64,000 bases of DNA, from positions 64,492,079 through 64,556,078 of the forward strand of contig OY829327.1 in the NCBI GenBank assembly GCA_963691655.1, in the 5' to 3' direction. Of the stretch, positions 22,517 through 32,055 are shown in pieces (positions within the stretch are counted from its first letter, which is position 1; each line of letters opens with the position of its first letter). The translations under genes were made by a program, and so were the position numbers. The DNA is from Toxonevra muliebris. Lineage: Eukaryota; Arthropoda; Insecta; Diptera; Pallopteridae. The notes beneath the pieces were generated by a model, which was not told the DNA's origin, did not search any database, and saw nothing but the letters and a program-made list of their open reading frames with translations.

Positions 22517-24206
22517 TGTAACGAACCTTATTCCGGGGTATCACTCGCCGTGTCCGGGGTCCGAATACAGAAAATTTGTTTATCTGCAATGACCCCCAGC
22601 GGACAGCAATCTTCGAGTCTCCGTACAGGGGAAGCGCTCGCGGTTGGGTTGTGTATACGTAGGTGTGTACAGAACCCTGGGGAGTACCCGCGGGGTCCCG
22701 TGGACAATGTGGTTACGGCGGGTAGGTAGCACACACAGTGCAACTACCGGGAGACGCTAGTAGACGTGAGCAGAGGGGAGCGCACAAAATGCTACTCCCT
22801 GAAGACGCTAATGCGAGAAATTGCGGTAGCACACACAGTGCAACTACCGGAATACACTAGTAAACGTGAGCAGAGGGGAAGCGCACAAAATGCTACTCCC
22901 TGAAGACGCAAATGCGAGAAAGTGCGGTAGCACACACAGTGCAACTACCGGAAGACGCTAGTAGACGTGAGCAGAGGGGAACGCACAAAATGCTACTCCC
23001 TGAAGACGCTTATGCGAGAAAGTGCGGTAGCACACACAGTGCAACTATTGGAAGACACTAGTAGACGTGAGCAGAGGGGAAGCGCACAAAATGCTACTCC
23101 CTGAAGACGCTTATGCGAGAAACTGCGGTAGCACACACAGTGCAACTACCGGAAGACACTAGTAGACGTGAGCAGAGGGGAAGCGCACAAAATGCTACTC
23201 CCTGAAGACGCAAATGCGAGAAAGTGCGGTAGCACACACAGTGCAACTACCGGAAGACGCTAGTAGACGTGAGCAGAGGGGAACGCACAAAATGCTACTC
23301 CCTGAAGACGCTTATGCGAGAAAGTGCGGTAGCACACACAGTGCAACTATTGGAAGACACTAGTAGACGTGAGCAGAGGGGAAGCGCACAAAATGCTACT
23401 CCCTGAAGACGCAAATGCGAGAAAGTGCAGTAGCACACACAGTGCAACTACCGGAAGGCACTAACAGACGTGAGTAGAGGGGAGCGCACAAAATGCTACT
23501 CCCTGAAGACGCAAATGCGAGAAAGTGCGGTAGCACACACAGTGCAACTACCGGAAGACACTAGCAGACGTGAGTAGAGGGGAGCGCACAAAATGCTACT
23601 CCCTGAAGACGCAAATGCGAGAAATTGCGGTAGCACACACAGTGCAACTACCGAAATACACTAGTAAACGTGGGCAGAGGGGAAGCGCACAAAATGCTAC
23701 TCCCCGATATTTCTTCACAATAAAAATAAAACAATACTTACAAATTTCACTTGCTTTTTATTTCCTGACTTCGTTTTCTTACTTTGGTTATTAGATTTTT
23801 CCCTGATGTCGGTGATCTGTTGCGATGAAAAAAAGACGTCCGTTCGTGTTGAGATCCGTGACCAGCAGAGACAGACCGGAAATTGGCAAAGCGCATGCTT
23901 AACATGGCTGCAACCGCGTCGTATGTTCAGTGTTGTTCTCCTCAACACTACCCCAGGGTCGCATTCCTTAGACTATGCAACTTAATCTAACTTATACTAC
24001 ATTACCATAATAATATAATTCATATTGATATACAACTAAGCTTTAATTAAACAGAATTCATTGAATCGAACAAAATAATAAAAACAAGAATAGTAAAACA
24101 GAAAAAATTCAAATTATGAAAGTAAATAATAAAAAAAATAGAAATTAAATGATATTCAGCCCAGGGTGAAGGGCACAAATGTGGATCACTGATTTGCGTC
24201 CTTACA
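22517..24206 (-). repeat. 3' LTR of the Osvaldo-like element
   Basis: On the minus strand it begins TGTAAGGACG and ends TTCGTTACA, with TG...CA ends. It contains ten copies of an about 100-bp tandem repeat and a single-copy part (23707-24206) identical by eye to the other LTR. Confidence 0.92.
22722..23706. repeat. Ten-copy about 100-bp tandem array inside the 3' LTR
   Basis: The landmark CACACACAGTGCAAC recurs every 100-102 bp, starting near 22731, 22831, 22933, 23033, 23134, 23235, 23335, 23435, 23536 and 23636. Each unit also carries AAAATGCTACTCCCTGAAGA and AGACGTGAGCAGAGGGG. Units differ by a few bases. Confidence 0.92.
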
Positions 24207-24220
24207 CACCCCCCTCACTT
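24207..24220 (-). promoter_or_regulatory. Polypurine tract next to the 3' LTR
   Basis: The minus strand reads AGTGAGGGGGGTG immediately before TGTAAGG of the LTR. It primes plus-strand synthesis in LTR elements. It sits just downstream of the pol stop codon, leaving almost no 3' untranslated region. Confidence 0.65.
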
Positions 24221-27200
24221 CGGTGGGGCGTGAATTTTCCAGTACACCTTGCCCTGGGTGGTGACGTGGAAATTTATGCGCTGGTCGTGAACATGCCGGA
24301 TAAAGTTTCGGCGCCTACCAGGCATGCTGCTCTCCTGTACTATGGCGTTTATTTCCCTGAGAGCGTCGGGGTCAAGGATCTGGGTCGAGCCGTCTTCTAT
24401 ACCTGGCGTTGACTCTTGGGTTGGCTGGTCGCGTCGTTGGGTGTGACCACAGTGTGGATGTAGGTCGATTGTTGTAGTCGATGAACGCTGACGGTGAGGT
24501 CGTCTTCCCATCTGGTGCAGGCGTGCGAGACTGGCTGTGTGGCCTGCGCGCTGGTGAGACTGCGAAGGAGCTGGGCCGAGACGTGGGTCAGCGTGGTGGC
24601 TATAGGCCGTACCAGAGCGTTGGATGGTAGGACGCGCTGTGGCTGGGCTCTGTGGGCCCGGCGGGGTGCGTCGTGAATCGGAATGGCGACCATAGGTGGC
24701 AATACTGCTCTTCGTGGTGCACTGTGGCCCTGGGCGGCCATAGGCGCGACCAAGATGTTGAGTCACTTGCGGTGGAGTCGTTGTGTGTGCACGGGGGTCA
24801 GTGCGGTGGCCAGGAGTGTTGCTCTGCCTTTCAGCTTGGCTGCCATGGGCATGGCCAAGGTTTTGAGTTACTTGCGGTGGCATCGTTGTGCGTGCACGGG
24901 GGTCAGTGCGGTGGCCAAGAGTGTTGCTCTGCGTTTCAGCTTGGCTGCCATGGGCATGGCCAAGGTTTTGAGTTACTTGCGGTGGCATCGTTGTGCGTGC
25001 ACGGGGGTCAGTGCGGTGGCCAGGAGTGTTGCTCTGCATTTCAGCTTGGCTGCCATGGGCATGGCCAAGGTTTTGAGTTACTTGCGGTGGCATCGTTGTG
25101 CGTGCACGGGGGTCAGTGCGGTGGCCAGGAGTGTTGCTCTGCATTTCAGCTTGGCTGCCATGGGCATGGCCAAGGTTTTGAGTTACTTGTGGTGGCATCG
25201 TTGTGCGTGCACGGGGGTCAGTGCGGTGGCCAGGAGTATTGACTGGTATCTCGGCTTGGCGGCCATGGGCGTGGCCAAGGCGTTGAGTTTCCTGCAGTGG
25301 CATCGTTGTACGTACACTAGAGTCAGTGCGTCGGTCATTGGCGGGGCCAAGGGTATTGACTGGTATCTCGGCTTGGCGGCCATGGGCGTGGCCAAGGTGT
25401 CGAGCTACCTGTGGTGGCGGCGTCGTGCGTGCACAGGAGTCAATGCGGCGGCCATAGGCGGGGCCAGGCTTCGTTGTGCGTGCACGGGAGTCAGGGCGGC
25501 GGCCATAGGCGTGGCCAGGCGACGTCGAGTGTGCACGGGAGTCAGTGCGGCGACCATGGACGGGGCCAGGCGTATCACTTGATGTCTCAGTTTGGCGGCC
25601 ATGGGCGTGACCAGGGTGTTGAGTAACCTGTGGTGGCGTTGTTGCTCGAGCACGAGCGTCAGTGCGGCGGCCATAGGCGTGGCTAGGCGTCGTTGGGTGT
25701 GCACGGGAGTCAGTGCGGCGACCATGGGCGGGGCCAGGCGTATTACTTGGTGTCTCAGGTTGGCGGCCATGGGCGTGACCAGGGTGCTGAGTAACCTGTG
25801 GTGGCGTTGTTGCTCGAGCACGAGCGTCAGTGCGGCGGCCATGGGCGGGACCAAGGTGTTGGGTTACCTGTGGTGGCGTTGTTGTGCGAGCACGAGAATT
25901 ACGAACGTGAACATCGGGTTGAACCGCACTTTCTTCGTGGGTGGCGGTCTCGCTATCGCTGCTCAGCTCTATTATCGTGGCACCAGTGCCTGTTGACTGT
26001 CTCTCAGAAGTCCGAATTGATTGATCATCGCCCGCTGGTGGATTGGCGGCGTCTTCCGTGATGGCGGCGTCTTCATTGGTGTGAGGGACGATGACTGCGA
26101 GCGTGAGGATTTGCTCGTAGACAGTGTAGGTGGCACCCCGTCTTTCTCTCTGAATGATCAGTCGGGGAAATGCCTCCGTCGGCGCTACTGCTGTTGATGG
26201 AAATCGTCTCAGGGTCGTCTTTTTCGGCGATTCGTGGCGCTGGCTACTTTCGCTGGAGCAGAGGTCAATGTTTTCTCCGGCGTAGAGTATACCCGCCTCG
26301 GAAGTCCGGGGTGTTTGGTCAGATGGACTTATGGTCCCCGTTTGTGGTGGAGTTCTGACGGTGCTGAATGTTTCGCCCTCTGGCAGAGGATACGCGTCTA
26401 AAAAAGCGGTAATGCGGCTCAATAAGCTGGCCGTGTCGTTGTCACTGGTATCGTTGTGTGACTGTTGTGTATCACCCTCCTGCTCCGTATTGGTGGGGGC
26501 AGGGGTGTCGGCTGAAAATGGTATAGCTTCGTCCGGTTGGACCATAGTGGTTTCCTCAGTTGTAGCGACGGTGACGTAGGCCATGACGTCGAGGTCATCG
26601 GGGCCGCACACCACTTCTGCATGTGACATCGGTGAGGGCGCCTCGTCGGGCGTGTTGCTGTGCAGGTTTGGCGCGGACTGGACACTCTTGGAGTCACTAC
26701 TATTGAGGTGAAAAGTGGTCTCCTGACTGTCATGCGGTGGACTGATGGTGACTTCATCTGAGACAAGGATGAGCCGCAGTGTGTCTGTCTCTGTGCTAGG
26801 GCTTCTCTCCCTACCCGGTCGCTGATTTGGTCGGATCGGTGGCGTGATATCTCTTCTTTTACTCATTTTGGGTGTTTGTAGGCGGCGGTGTCTCTTACTC
26901 TTGTCGTGTTGCTCATTCACACCCGCAGATATTGTGTCTGAGGAAGAGATCATCAGAAGAGGAGATGCATTAGTGCTTTTGGGGTTAGTATTGGGAAGGA
27001 GGATAGTATTGGACGAGGAATGGTAAGGTTTCAATTCGCTCAAGTGTGCTACGCGGATCCCTTTCGCCCCAATGCGTTTTAATTTCACTATCACTGGCGA
27101 TGTGAACCCCATAACTCTATATGGCCCTCCAAATTTTGGAGCTAGCTTGGCAGCAAAGCTGTCAACCGCCTTGGACAGTGGGTGCTCTCGCACCAGTACT

Positions 27201-30200
27201 AATTGCCCCATGGTGGGCTTCCATGGTCGCCGGCGGAGATTATAATACTTCGCTTGGTCTTGGGCGGCCCTTGCTAAGTTTTGTCTCACAAGTCGAAACA
27301 CTTCGTGTAGCTGTGTGGCCCGTTCTGTTGGTTCCTGGGCTGTAGTACCCGTTCCCAGGGTTACTTCGTCGTAGAGTGCTGCTGGTAGTCTGGGCTCTCG
27401 CCCCTGCGTGAGGAACGCCGGACTATAACCGGTTGTTTCTGACGTACTGGTATTGATGGCCAACGCTATTTCGGGTAGATTTTCATCCCAATTCTTTTGT
27501 TGAGGTCCCACCTGCTGTGCGATGATCGTCTTGATTGTGCGGTTTGCTCTTTCTGTCGGGTTCTCCTGGGGAGTATACGGTGCAGTAAACTGTTGGCGGA
27601 CACCGATTTCTTCGAAGTATCGTCGGACGATGCGGCTAGTAAACTGAGTGCCATTGTCAGTTATGAGGACCTTGGGGACACCATATCGGGCTAGTATCCT
27701 TTCGCGGAAAGCCTTCAGTAGGCCTTCGGCCTTAGCTCTACGCAAGGGGACCAACTCGACCCATTTTGAGAAGCGATCGAAGAAGACTAGTAATATCGTA
27801 TGTCCATGTTTGGAACGTGGTAGTGGTCCAACGAAATCCGCACACACCGTTGCCCATGGCTCTTCTGGGATGGTGATCAGCATTTCACCTGCGGGTGCTT
27901 GCTGGCTGACCTTGTAGCGTTGACATGAGTCACAGCGACGTACGTAGTTGCTAACATCCCGGAACATTCCAGGCCAGTAGTAGCGGTTTGCCACGCGTGC
28001 TATTGTCTTGCGGATGCCGAGATGACCGGCACTGGGCTGGTTATGGTTTTCATGCATTACCTTCTTCCGTAAGGGGGTGGCCACGCAGAGTTTCCACAAA
28101 GCACAGTCTTCGTCTCCCATATGATGAGGTAGGTGTCGATAAAGGTTTCCATTTACAATAGCGTACTCCGGATACTTTCCGGGGTCGTTGCGTACAGCTT
28201 CCTTCTGCTTGTGGAGCCATGAACATTGAACATTTTCTTCTGATGCGACTTCTGCCACCTGACAGGTTTCTTGGGGTTGGCGCGAAAGAGCGTCCGCTAC
28301 TACATTGAGTTTACCTCTACGGTACTGAATTGTGAACTGATATTGTTGAAGCTCAAGTGCCCATCGAGCGATGCGGCCGATGGGGCTTTCTATGGAGTTT
28401 AGCCACTTCAAGGAGAGGTGGTCGGTAATCACGATGAATCGATAGCCTTCGAGGTAGGGGCGCATCTTACGGATACCCCACACAATGGCTAGGCATTCCT
28501 TTTCGGTCGGCGAATAATTCTTCTCGGCTTGGTTCAGGTGGCGACTGGCATAAGCGATGACTCGTTCGTCACCATCAATGATTTGAGTGAGCACAGCTCC
28601 AAGTCCAGAATCACTGGCGTCAGTTTGCAGAGTAAACGTTTGTGAGAAATCTGGACAGGCGAGGATGGGTGCTTCGGTGAGCTTCGTCTTCAAGAATTCA
28701 AACGCCTTCTGTTGCTCATCGCCCCACTTCCAGTGTCGCCCCTTTTTTAACGTGGCCGTCAGCGGTTGTACAATAGCTGCAAAGTCGGGTACAAACCTTC
28801 GGTACCAAGAAGCTATGCCCAAAATGCGTCTTACGCCTCTTACATTTTGTGGGGGTTGTAGTTCTCTTATGGCAGCTACCTTCTCTGGGTCGGTGTGGAT
28901 GCCGTGCTCGCTGACCACATGACCTAGATATTTGACCTGGGTCTTGAGGAATTCACATTTCTCGGGGTTGATTCTGAGATTGGCCAGACGCAAGCGTTGA
29001 AAGACTTCACGTAAATGGCGGAGATGCTCCTCGAACGTAGCGCCTGTGACCACAATGTCGTCCAGATAAGCGAACGCATGTGGCTCTAGGTCCGGTCCAA
29101 TGACACGGTCGAGAGCGCGCTGGAACGTTGCGGGGGCGGAATGCAGCCCAAAAGGCATGACGCGCCATTGATACAGCCCTCTTCCGGGTACGGTGAAAGC
29201 TGTGTACTGCTTACTGTTAGCCTCCATCGGGACCTGCCAATACCCATCTTTTAGGTCCAAGCTGCTGATGTATTTCGCGTTCCTCAGACGGTCGAGGATA
29301 TGGGTGATACGTGGGAGAGGGTAGGCGTCTGGCACTGACCTACTGTTAAGTTGGCGGTAGTCAATGCAGAGGCGCCACGTGCCGGTCTTCTTCCGTACTA
29401 GCACAATGGGTGCACTATACGGGCTGTGAGATGGCTCAATACATCCCTTGGCCAGCAATTCATTGACCTTGTCGTCGATGACCGCCTGCATAGCGGGGTT
29501 GCGTGGTACGTAGCGCTGCTTTATGGGCCGATCGTCGGACATGATGATTCGGTGTTCGGTGATGTGCGTTGTCCCCTTCAACTCTTGGAAAAGTGGTAGC
29601 TCTTGTTCCAAGAATGCTCTGACTTGTTGTTGGTGTTTCTCCTCACCCAGGGCGTCATGGACAGCCCCAAGATTGCAGGGCCCACATTGGGAGTTAGCAC
29701 CGTTAGCTTGATTCGGTGTGGCGAGTATGGTACCTTGATCTTGTCTACCCCTGGCGGCCGTGGTGGTATCGGTGAAAGTGGCATCTTCAGGTTGGCGTCG
29801 AGGGAGCGAGGCGACATAGTCAGCCTTCGTCTGAGTGGCGTTTGCATTCTGGAGTTGAGTGTTCAAGGCGACACAGTCAGCCTTCGTCTGTGCAGCATTC
29901 ATATTCTGGAGTTGAACGTTTGAGGCGACATAGTCAGCCTTCGTCTGTGTAATATTCGTATTCTGGAGTTGAACGTTTGAGGCGACATAGTCAGCCTTCG
30001 TCTGCGTAGCGTCTGTATTTCGTGGTTGAGCGTTCAAGGCGACATAGTCAGCCTTCGTCTGCGTAGCGTCTGTATTCTGTGGTCGAGCGGTCAAGGCGAC
30101 ATAGTCAGCCTTCGTCTGTGTAATGTCTGCATTATGGTGTTGAGCGTTCGAGGCGACATAGTCAGCCTTCGTCTGTATAATGTCCGTATTCCGGTGTTCA

Positions 30201-30889
30201 ACGTTTGAGGCGACATAGTCTGCCCGAACACATGGTGCACCCATCGGAGCGTCACAGACAGCCCCGGGGTGAGCATGCTTACCTAGATGGTCTGCGTTCT
30301 TATGCTGGGTGACCCCACAATGGCTGTATTCAGGGTTGGCCGGTTTCCCGACTTCCAAGGTATAACCGCCCAGGGTCAATCTCGCACGAACCTGGATCAG
30401 GTAGTCGAGCCCCAGGATTACTTCTTCGGTGGCGTCAGGTAATAGAAGGAAACGCACCATGTGTTGATCGCTTCCGAGCTGTACGTTGAGTTGCACAGCG
30501 CGTTCGAGAGGCCGGGATGTGCCGTCTGCTAGGGTGACCTTACCCCGGTAGGGGGTCCAGATACACCGCTCTTTTAGACGTTGCGCGAATGCTTCGCTAA
30601 TGAAACTGCGGGTCGCACCGGAGTCGATAGTGGCCGCAACACCCTCTTCCCCAATCGTGACGTTGGCGAAGATCCTCCTATCGTCGTGCTGTAGTGGTTT
30701 TACTTGGTCTGAGGGGGCTGAACTGGGGGGCACGCCACCCCTCGTGGCTGACGGTCCCCTGAGTCGTTTCCCTGCTTCCGGCAGCATTCGATTGTACGGA
30801 TACCGATGCGACCACAGTCCCAGCAGAACAATTGTGGTGGGTTGACGCATGTATTGCGCTGATGCCCCTCTTGCCCACATCGGCGGCAA
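24215..30889 (-). CDS. pol: Pol polyprotein (protease, RT, RNase H, integrase) with repeat-rich extensions
   Basis: The open frame is 2224 codons without a stop and overlaps the end of gag, so it is probably made by -1 frameshifting; its first ATG is not necessarily the start. Protease has DSGA near residue 90. A repeat region with about eight KADYVA units lies at about 220-360. RT has the YLDD box near 608. RNase H has TDASDSGLG near 757. Integrase has its HHCC finger at about 945-990, Asp in ADFVGPL, Asp in TDNGTQF near 1080 and Glu in NPTERANR near 1108. A GPY-like end (KFGGPYRV) lies near 1260. About 930 further residues, Pro/Thr/His/Arg-rich and repetitive, follow. All catalytic residues are present, so it looks functional. 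The tail has no known domain and no membrane segment. Confidence 0.92.
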   Translation of the reverse strand: MPPMWARGASAQYMRQPTTIVLLGLWSHRYPYNRMLPEAGKRLRGPSATRGGVPPSSAPSDQVKPLQHDDRRIFANVTIGEEGVAATIDSGATRSFISEAFAQRLKERCIWTPYRGKVTLADGTSRPLERAVQLNVQLGSDQHMVRFLLLPDATEEVILGLDYLIQVRARLTLGGYTLEVGKPANPEYSHCGVTQHKNADHLGKHAHPGAVCDAPMGAPCVRADYVASNVEHRNTDIIQTKADYVASNAQHHNADITQTKADYVALTARPQNTDATQTKADYVALNAQPRNTDATQTKADYVASNVQLQNTNITQTKADYVASNVQLQNMNAAQTKADCVALNTQLQNANATQTKADYVASLPRRQPEDATFTDTTTAARGRQDQGTILATPNQANGANSQCGPCNLGAVHDALGEEKHQQQVRAFLEQELPLFQELKGTTHITEHRIIMSDDRPIKQRYVPRNPAMQAVIDDKVNELLAKGCIEPSHSPYSAPIVLVRKKTGTWRLCIDYRQLNSRSVPDAYPLPRITHILDRLRNAKYISSLDLKDGYWQVPMEANSKQYTAFTVPGRGLYQWRVMPFGLHSAPATFQRALDRVIGPDLEPHAFAYLDDIVVTGATFEEHLRHLREVFQRLRLANLRINPEKCEFLKTQVKYLGHVVSEHGIHTDPEKVAAIRELQPPQNVRGVRRILGIASWYRRFVPDFAAIVQPLTATLKKGRHWKWGDEQQKAFEFLKTKLTEAPILACPDFSQTFTLQTDASDSGLGAVLTQIIDGDERVIAYASRHLNQAEKNYSPTEKECLAIVWGIRKMRPYLEGYRFIVITDHLSLKWLNSIESPIGRIARWALELQQYQFTIQYRRGKLNVVADALSRQPQETCQVAEVASEENVQCSWLHKQKEAVRNDPGKYPEYAIVNGNLYRHLPHHMGDEDCALWKLCVATPLRKKVMHENHNQPSAGHLGIRKTIARVANRYYWPGMFRDVSNYVRRCDSCQRYKVSQQAPAGEMLITIPEEPWATVCADFVGPLPRSKHGHTILLVFFDRFSKWVELVPLRRAKAEGLLKAFRERILARYGVPKVLITDNGTQFTSRIVRRYFEEIGVRQQFTAPYTPQENPTERANRTIKTIIAQQVGPQQKNWDENLPEIALAINTSTSETTGYSPAFLTQGREPRLPAALYDEVTLGTGTTAQEPTERATQLHEVFRLVRQNLARAAQDQAKYYNLRRRPWKPTMGQLVLVREHPLSKAVDSFAAKLAPKFGGPYRVMGFTSPVIVKLKRIGAKGIRVAHLSELKPYHSSSNTILLPNTNPKSTNASPLLMISSSDTISAGVNEQHDKSKRHRRLQTPKMSKRRDITPPIRPNQRPGRERSPSTETDTLRLILVSDEVTISPPHDSQETTFHLNSSDSKSVQSAPNLHSNTPDEAPSPMSHAEVVCGPDDLDVMAYVTVATTEETTMVQPDEAIPFSADTPAPTNTEQEGDTQQSHNDTSDNDTASLLSRITAFLDAYPLPEGETFSTVRTPPQTGTISPSDQTPRTSEAGILYAGENIDLCSSESSQRHESPKKTTLRRFPSTAVAPTEAFPRLIIQRERRGATYTVYEQILTLAVIVPHTNEDAAITEDAANPPAGDDQSIRTSERQSTGTGATIIELSSDSETATHEESAVQPDVHVRNSRARTTTPPQVTQHLGPAHGRRTDARARATTPPQVTQHPGHAHGRQPETPSNTPGPAHGRRTDSRAHPTTPSHAYGRRTDARARATTPPQVTQHPGHAHGRQTETSSDTPGPVHGRRTDSRAHSTSPGHAYGRRPDSRARTTKPGPAYGRRIDSCARTTPPPQVARHLGHAHGRQAEIPVNTLGPANDRRTDSSVRTTMPLQETQRLGHAHGRQAEIPVNTPGHRTDPRARTTMPPQVTQNLGHAHGSQAEMQSNTPGHRTDPRARTTMPPQVTQNLGHAHGSQAEMQSNTPGHRTDPRARTTMPPQVTQNLGHAHGSQAETQSNTLGHRTDPRARTTMPPQVTQNLGHAHGSQAERQSNTPGHRTDPRAHTTTPPQVTQHLGRAYGRPGPQCTTKSSIATYGRHSDSRRTPPGPQSPATARPTIQRSGTAYSHHADPRLGPAPSQSHQRAGHTASLARLHQMGRRPHRQRSSTTTIDLHPHCGHTQRRDQPTQESTPGIEDGSTQILDPDALREINAIVQESSMPGRRRNFIRHVHDQRINFHVTTQGKVYWKIHAPPK
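24730..25260 (-). repeat. 105-bp coding minisatellite in the Pol C-terminal extension
   Basis: Near-identical 105-bp units, with landmark TGCCATGGGCATGGCCAAGG near 24841, 24946, 25051 and 25156, encode 35-residue repeats containing HRTDPRARTTMPPQVTQNLG. Some neighbouring units differ by single bases, so the array is young or homogenised. Confidence 0.9.
25260..25880 (-). repeat. Degenerate repeats related to the 105-bp unit
   Basis: Longer, less regular units with the same building blocks (AHGR, RRTDSRA, TPPQVTQ) extend the array toward the integrase side. Lengths remain compatible with the frame. Confidence 0.8.
29812..30233 (-). repeat. 57-bp coding minisatellite between protease and RT
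   Basis: The plus-strand landmark GCGACATAGTCAGCCTTCG recurs with exact 57-bp spacing near 29812, 29869, 29926, 29983, 30040, 30097, 30154 and 30211. In frame it encodes 19-residue units starting TKADYVAS. Because 57 is a multiple of three the frame is preserved. The same nucleotide core occurs once in gag near 31530. Confidence 0.9.
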
Positions 30890-31920
30890 GCTGTTCTGGG
30901 GTTAATCGACCCAATAAAGCGGTGTTGTATCGTTGGCGTCTGTATGCGAGTGTTATTCGGCGTTCTGGCTGGCTCTGGGTGTGCCTCCGTGGGCGCATGG
31001 TTCCTTTCGCGGATACTCTCTAGGTCACCTGCGAGCGTAAGTAAGTCTGCTAGTGTGTGATAATCGGTGCGGCGGATATACCACTTGTAGTCCGCATGGC
31101 AATTGCGGTATATCCTCTCTAGCTGTTGCTCAGCAGTGTAGGAGGCGTGGCGCATCATGGTCTGAAGTGCCAGTACGTAGTCTTTAAAACTCTCTCGGGG
31201 CCGTTGTTGTCGTTGGCGAATTTGGTCATCTACTACGTCAAAGTATCTAGGAGGGAGAAAGAAATTTTTAAACTCACCCTTAAATGCTTCCCAGGAAGTC
31301 CCATGGGTATTGTTATTGCGGTACCAAACCAGGGCTCTGTCCTGCAACAATTCTGGCATTGCTCGCGGGAGTGAATCAACGTGGATACCGTAGGCTGCAG
31401 CAAGTTCTTCTACTCGTTCAATGAAGGATAAAGGGTCCTTACCCCCATCATATTTTACTGACCATTTATGTATTTGTTCCATAATTTTTCCGGTGCCCTG
31501 AGTTGCCGGAATGGAACCTTGCATCACCGGGGCGACATAGTCAGCCTCGGCTTGGTGGCCTGGTAACCTAGATGGTGGATCGCTTCGCCCTTGCGGGCTT
31601 CTGGCGTCTACTGTAGGGGAGAGTGTGTTACGTGCTTCTTCGGGGACTTTAAGGGGGCCGACCACACTTCGGGTCTCGCTCGGAGTGCGGGAGGCTGGTC
31701 TTCTCCTTGCCGTGTACTTGGCTTGGAGACTGTGAAGGCGTGTGGTTTGCTCTGGCGTTTGACATCCACTGTGGATGAACTGCGCCAACTGCTTCCGTTG
31801 TTCTTCCACTGTGCCGCTCAACTCAATCTGCAACTCGTCGGCGCAGGTAGTGAGCTCAGCCAGCTTCAAATAGTAGACCCATGACTTTGTGAGTGAATCT
31901 GATTCACCACTACCCTCCAT
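30700..31920 (-). CDS. gag: Gag polyprotein of the Osvaldo-like element
   Basis: An intact 406-codon frame starts at 31920, about 135 bp downstream of the LTR. The N-terminal quarter is helical and charged. The middle holds the capsid-like part (MEQIHKWSVKYDGGKDPLSF, then FKGEFKNFFLPPRYFDVVDD). A nucleocapsid zinc knuckle CRRCGQEGHQRNTC lies near residue 345. A second, CWDCGRIGIRTIEC, has Ile where the His is expected. The motif ADYVA near residue 130 also forms the repeat in Pol. Gag forms the particle shell. The last 190 bp overlap pol, which lies in the -1 frame. Confidence 0.9.
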   Translation of the reverse strand: MEGSGESDSLTKSWVYYLKLAELTTCADELQIELSGTVEEQRKQLAQFIHSGCQTPEQTTRLHSLQAKYTARRRPASRTPSETRSVVGPLKVPEEARNTLSPTVDARSPQGRSDPPSRLPGHQAEADYVAPVMQGSIPATQGTGKIMEQIHKWSVKYDGGKDPLSFIERVEELAAAYGIHVDSLPRAMPELLQDRALVWYRNNNTHGTSWEAFKGEFKNFFLPPRYFDVVDDQIRQRQQRPRESFKDYVLALQTMMRHASYTAEQQLERIYRNCHADYKWYIRRTDYHTLADLLTLAGDLESIRERNHAPTEAHPEPARTPNNTRIQTPTIQHRFIGSINPRTACRRCGQEGHQRNTCVNPPQLFCWDCGRIGIRTIECCRKQGNDSGDRQPRGVACPPVQPPQTK

Positions 31921-32036
31921 TTCGTATGAATGGTAAATGTTCTCAGTTAAAATTAATTTCGAATAAAAAACAATGATCAGTGTCTGTTAGCTAGAATGCC
32001 CCTGTATTGGGATCTGTCTGATGTACTGTCGCTAGG

Positions 32037-32054
32037 GTCCCTGCTCGGGCGCCA
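32037..32054 (-). promoter_or_regulatory. Primer-binding site for tRNA-Lys
   Basis: The minus strand reads TGGCGCCCGAGCAGGGAC one base after the 5' LTR. This differs at one position from the classic tRNA-Lys(UUU) primer site TGGCGCCCGAACAGGGAC. The tRNA would prime minus-strand DNA synthesis. Confidence 0.85.
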
Positions 32055-32055
32055 C

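Noticed and set aside
24652..25242. 196-codon Cys/Gly-rich plus-strand frame
   Set aside because: Another shadow of the same repeat array, with no start context or homology.
24683..25582. 299-codon open frame on the plus strand with Ala/Met/Cys-rich repeats
   Set aside because: It is the antisense of the 105-bp minisatellite in the intact pol frame; repeat units whose length is a multiple of three keep other frames open too.
24215..27000. Envelope gene in the Osvaldo-like element
   Set aside because: The region after integrase is fused to pol and shows no signal peptide, cleavage site or membrane anchor.
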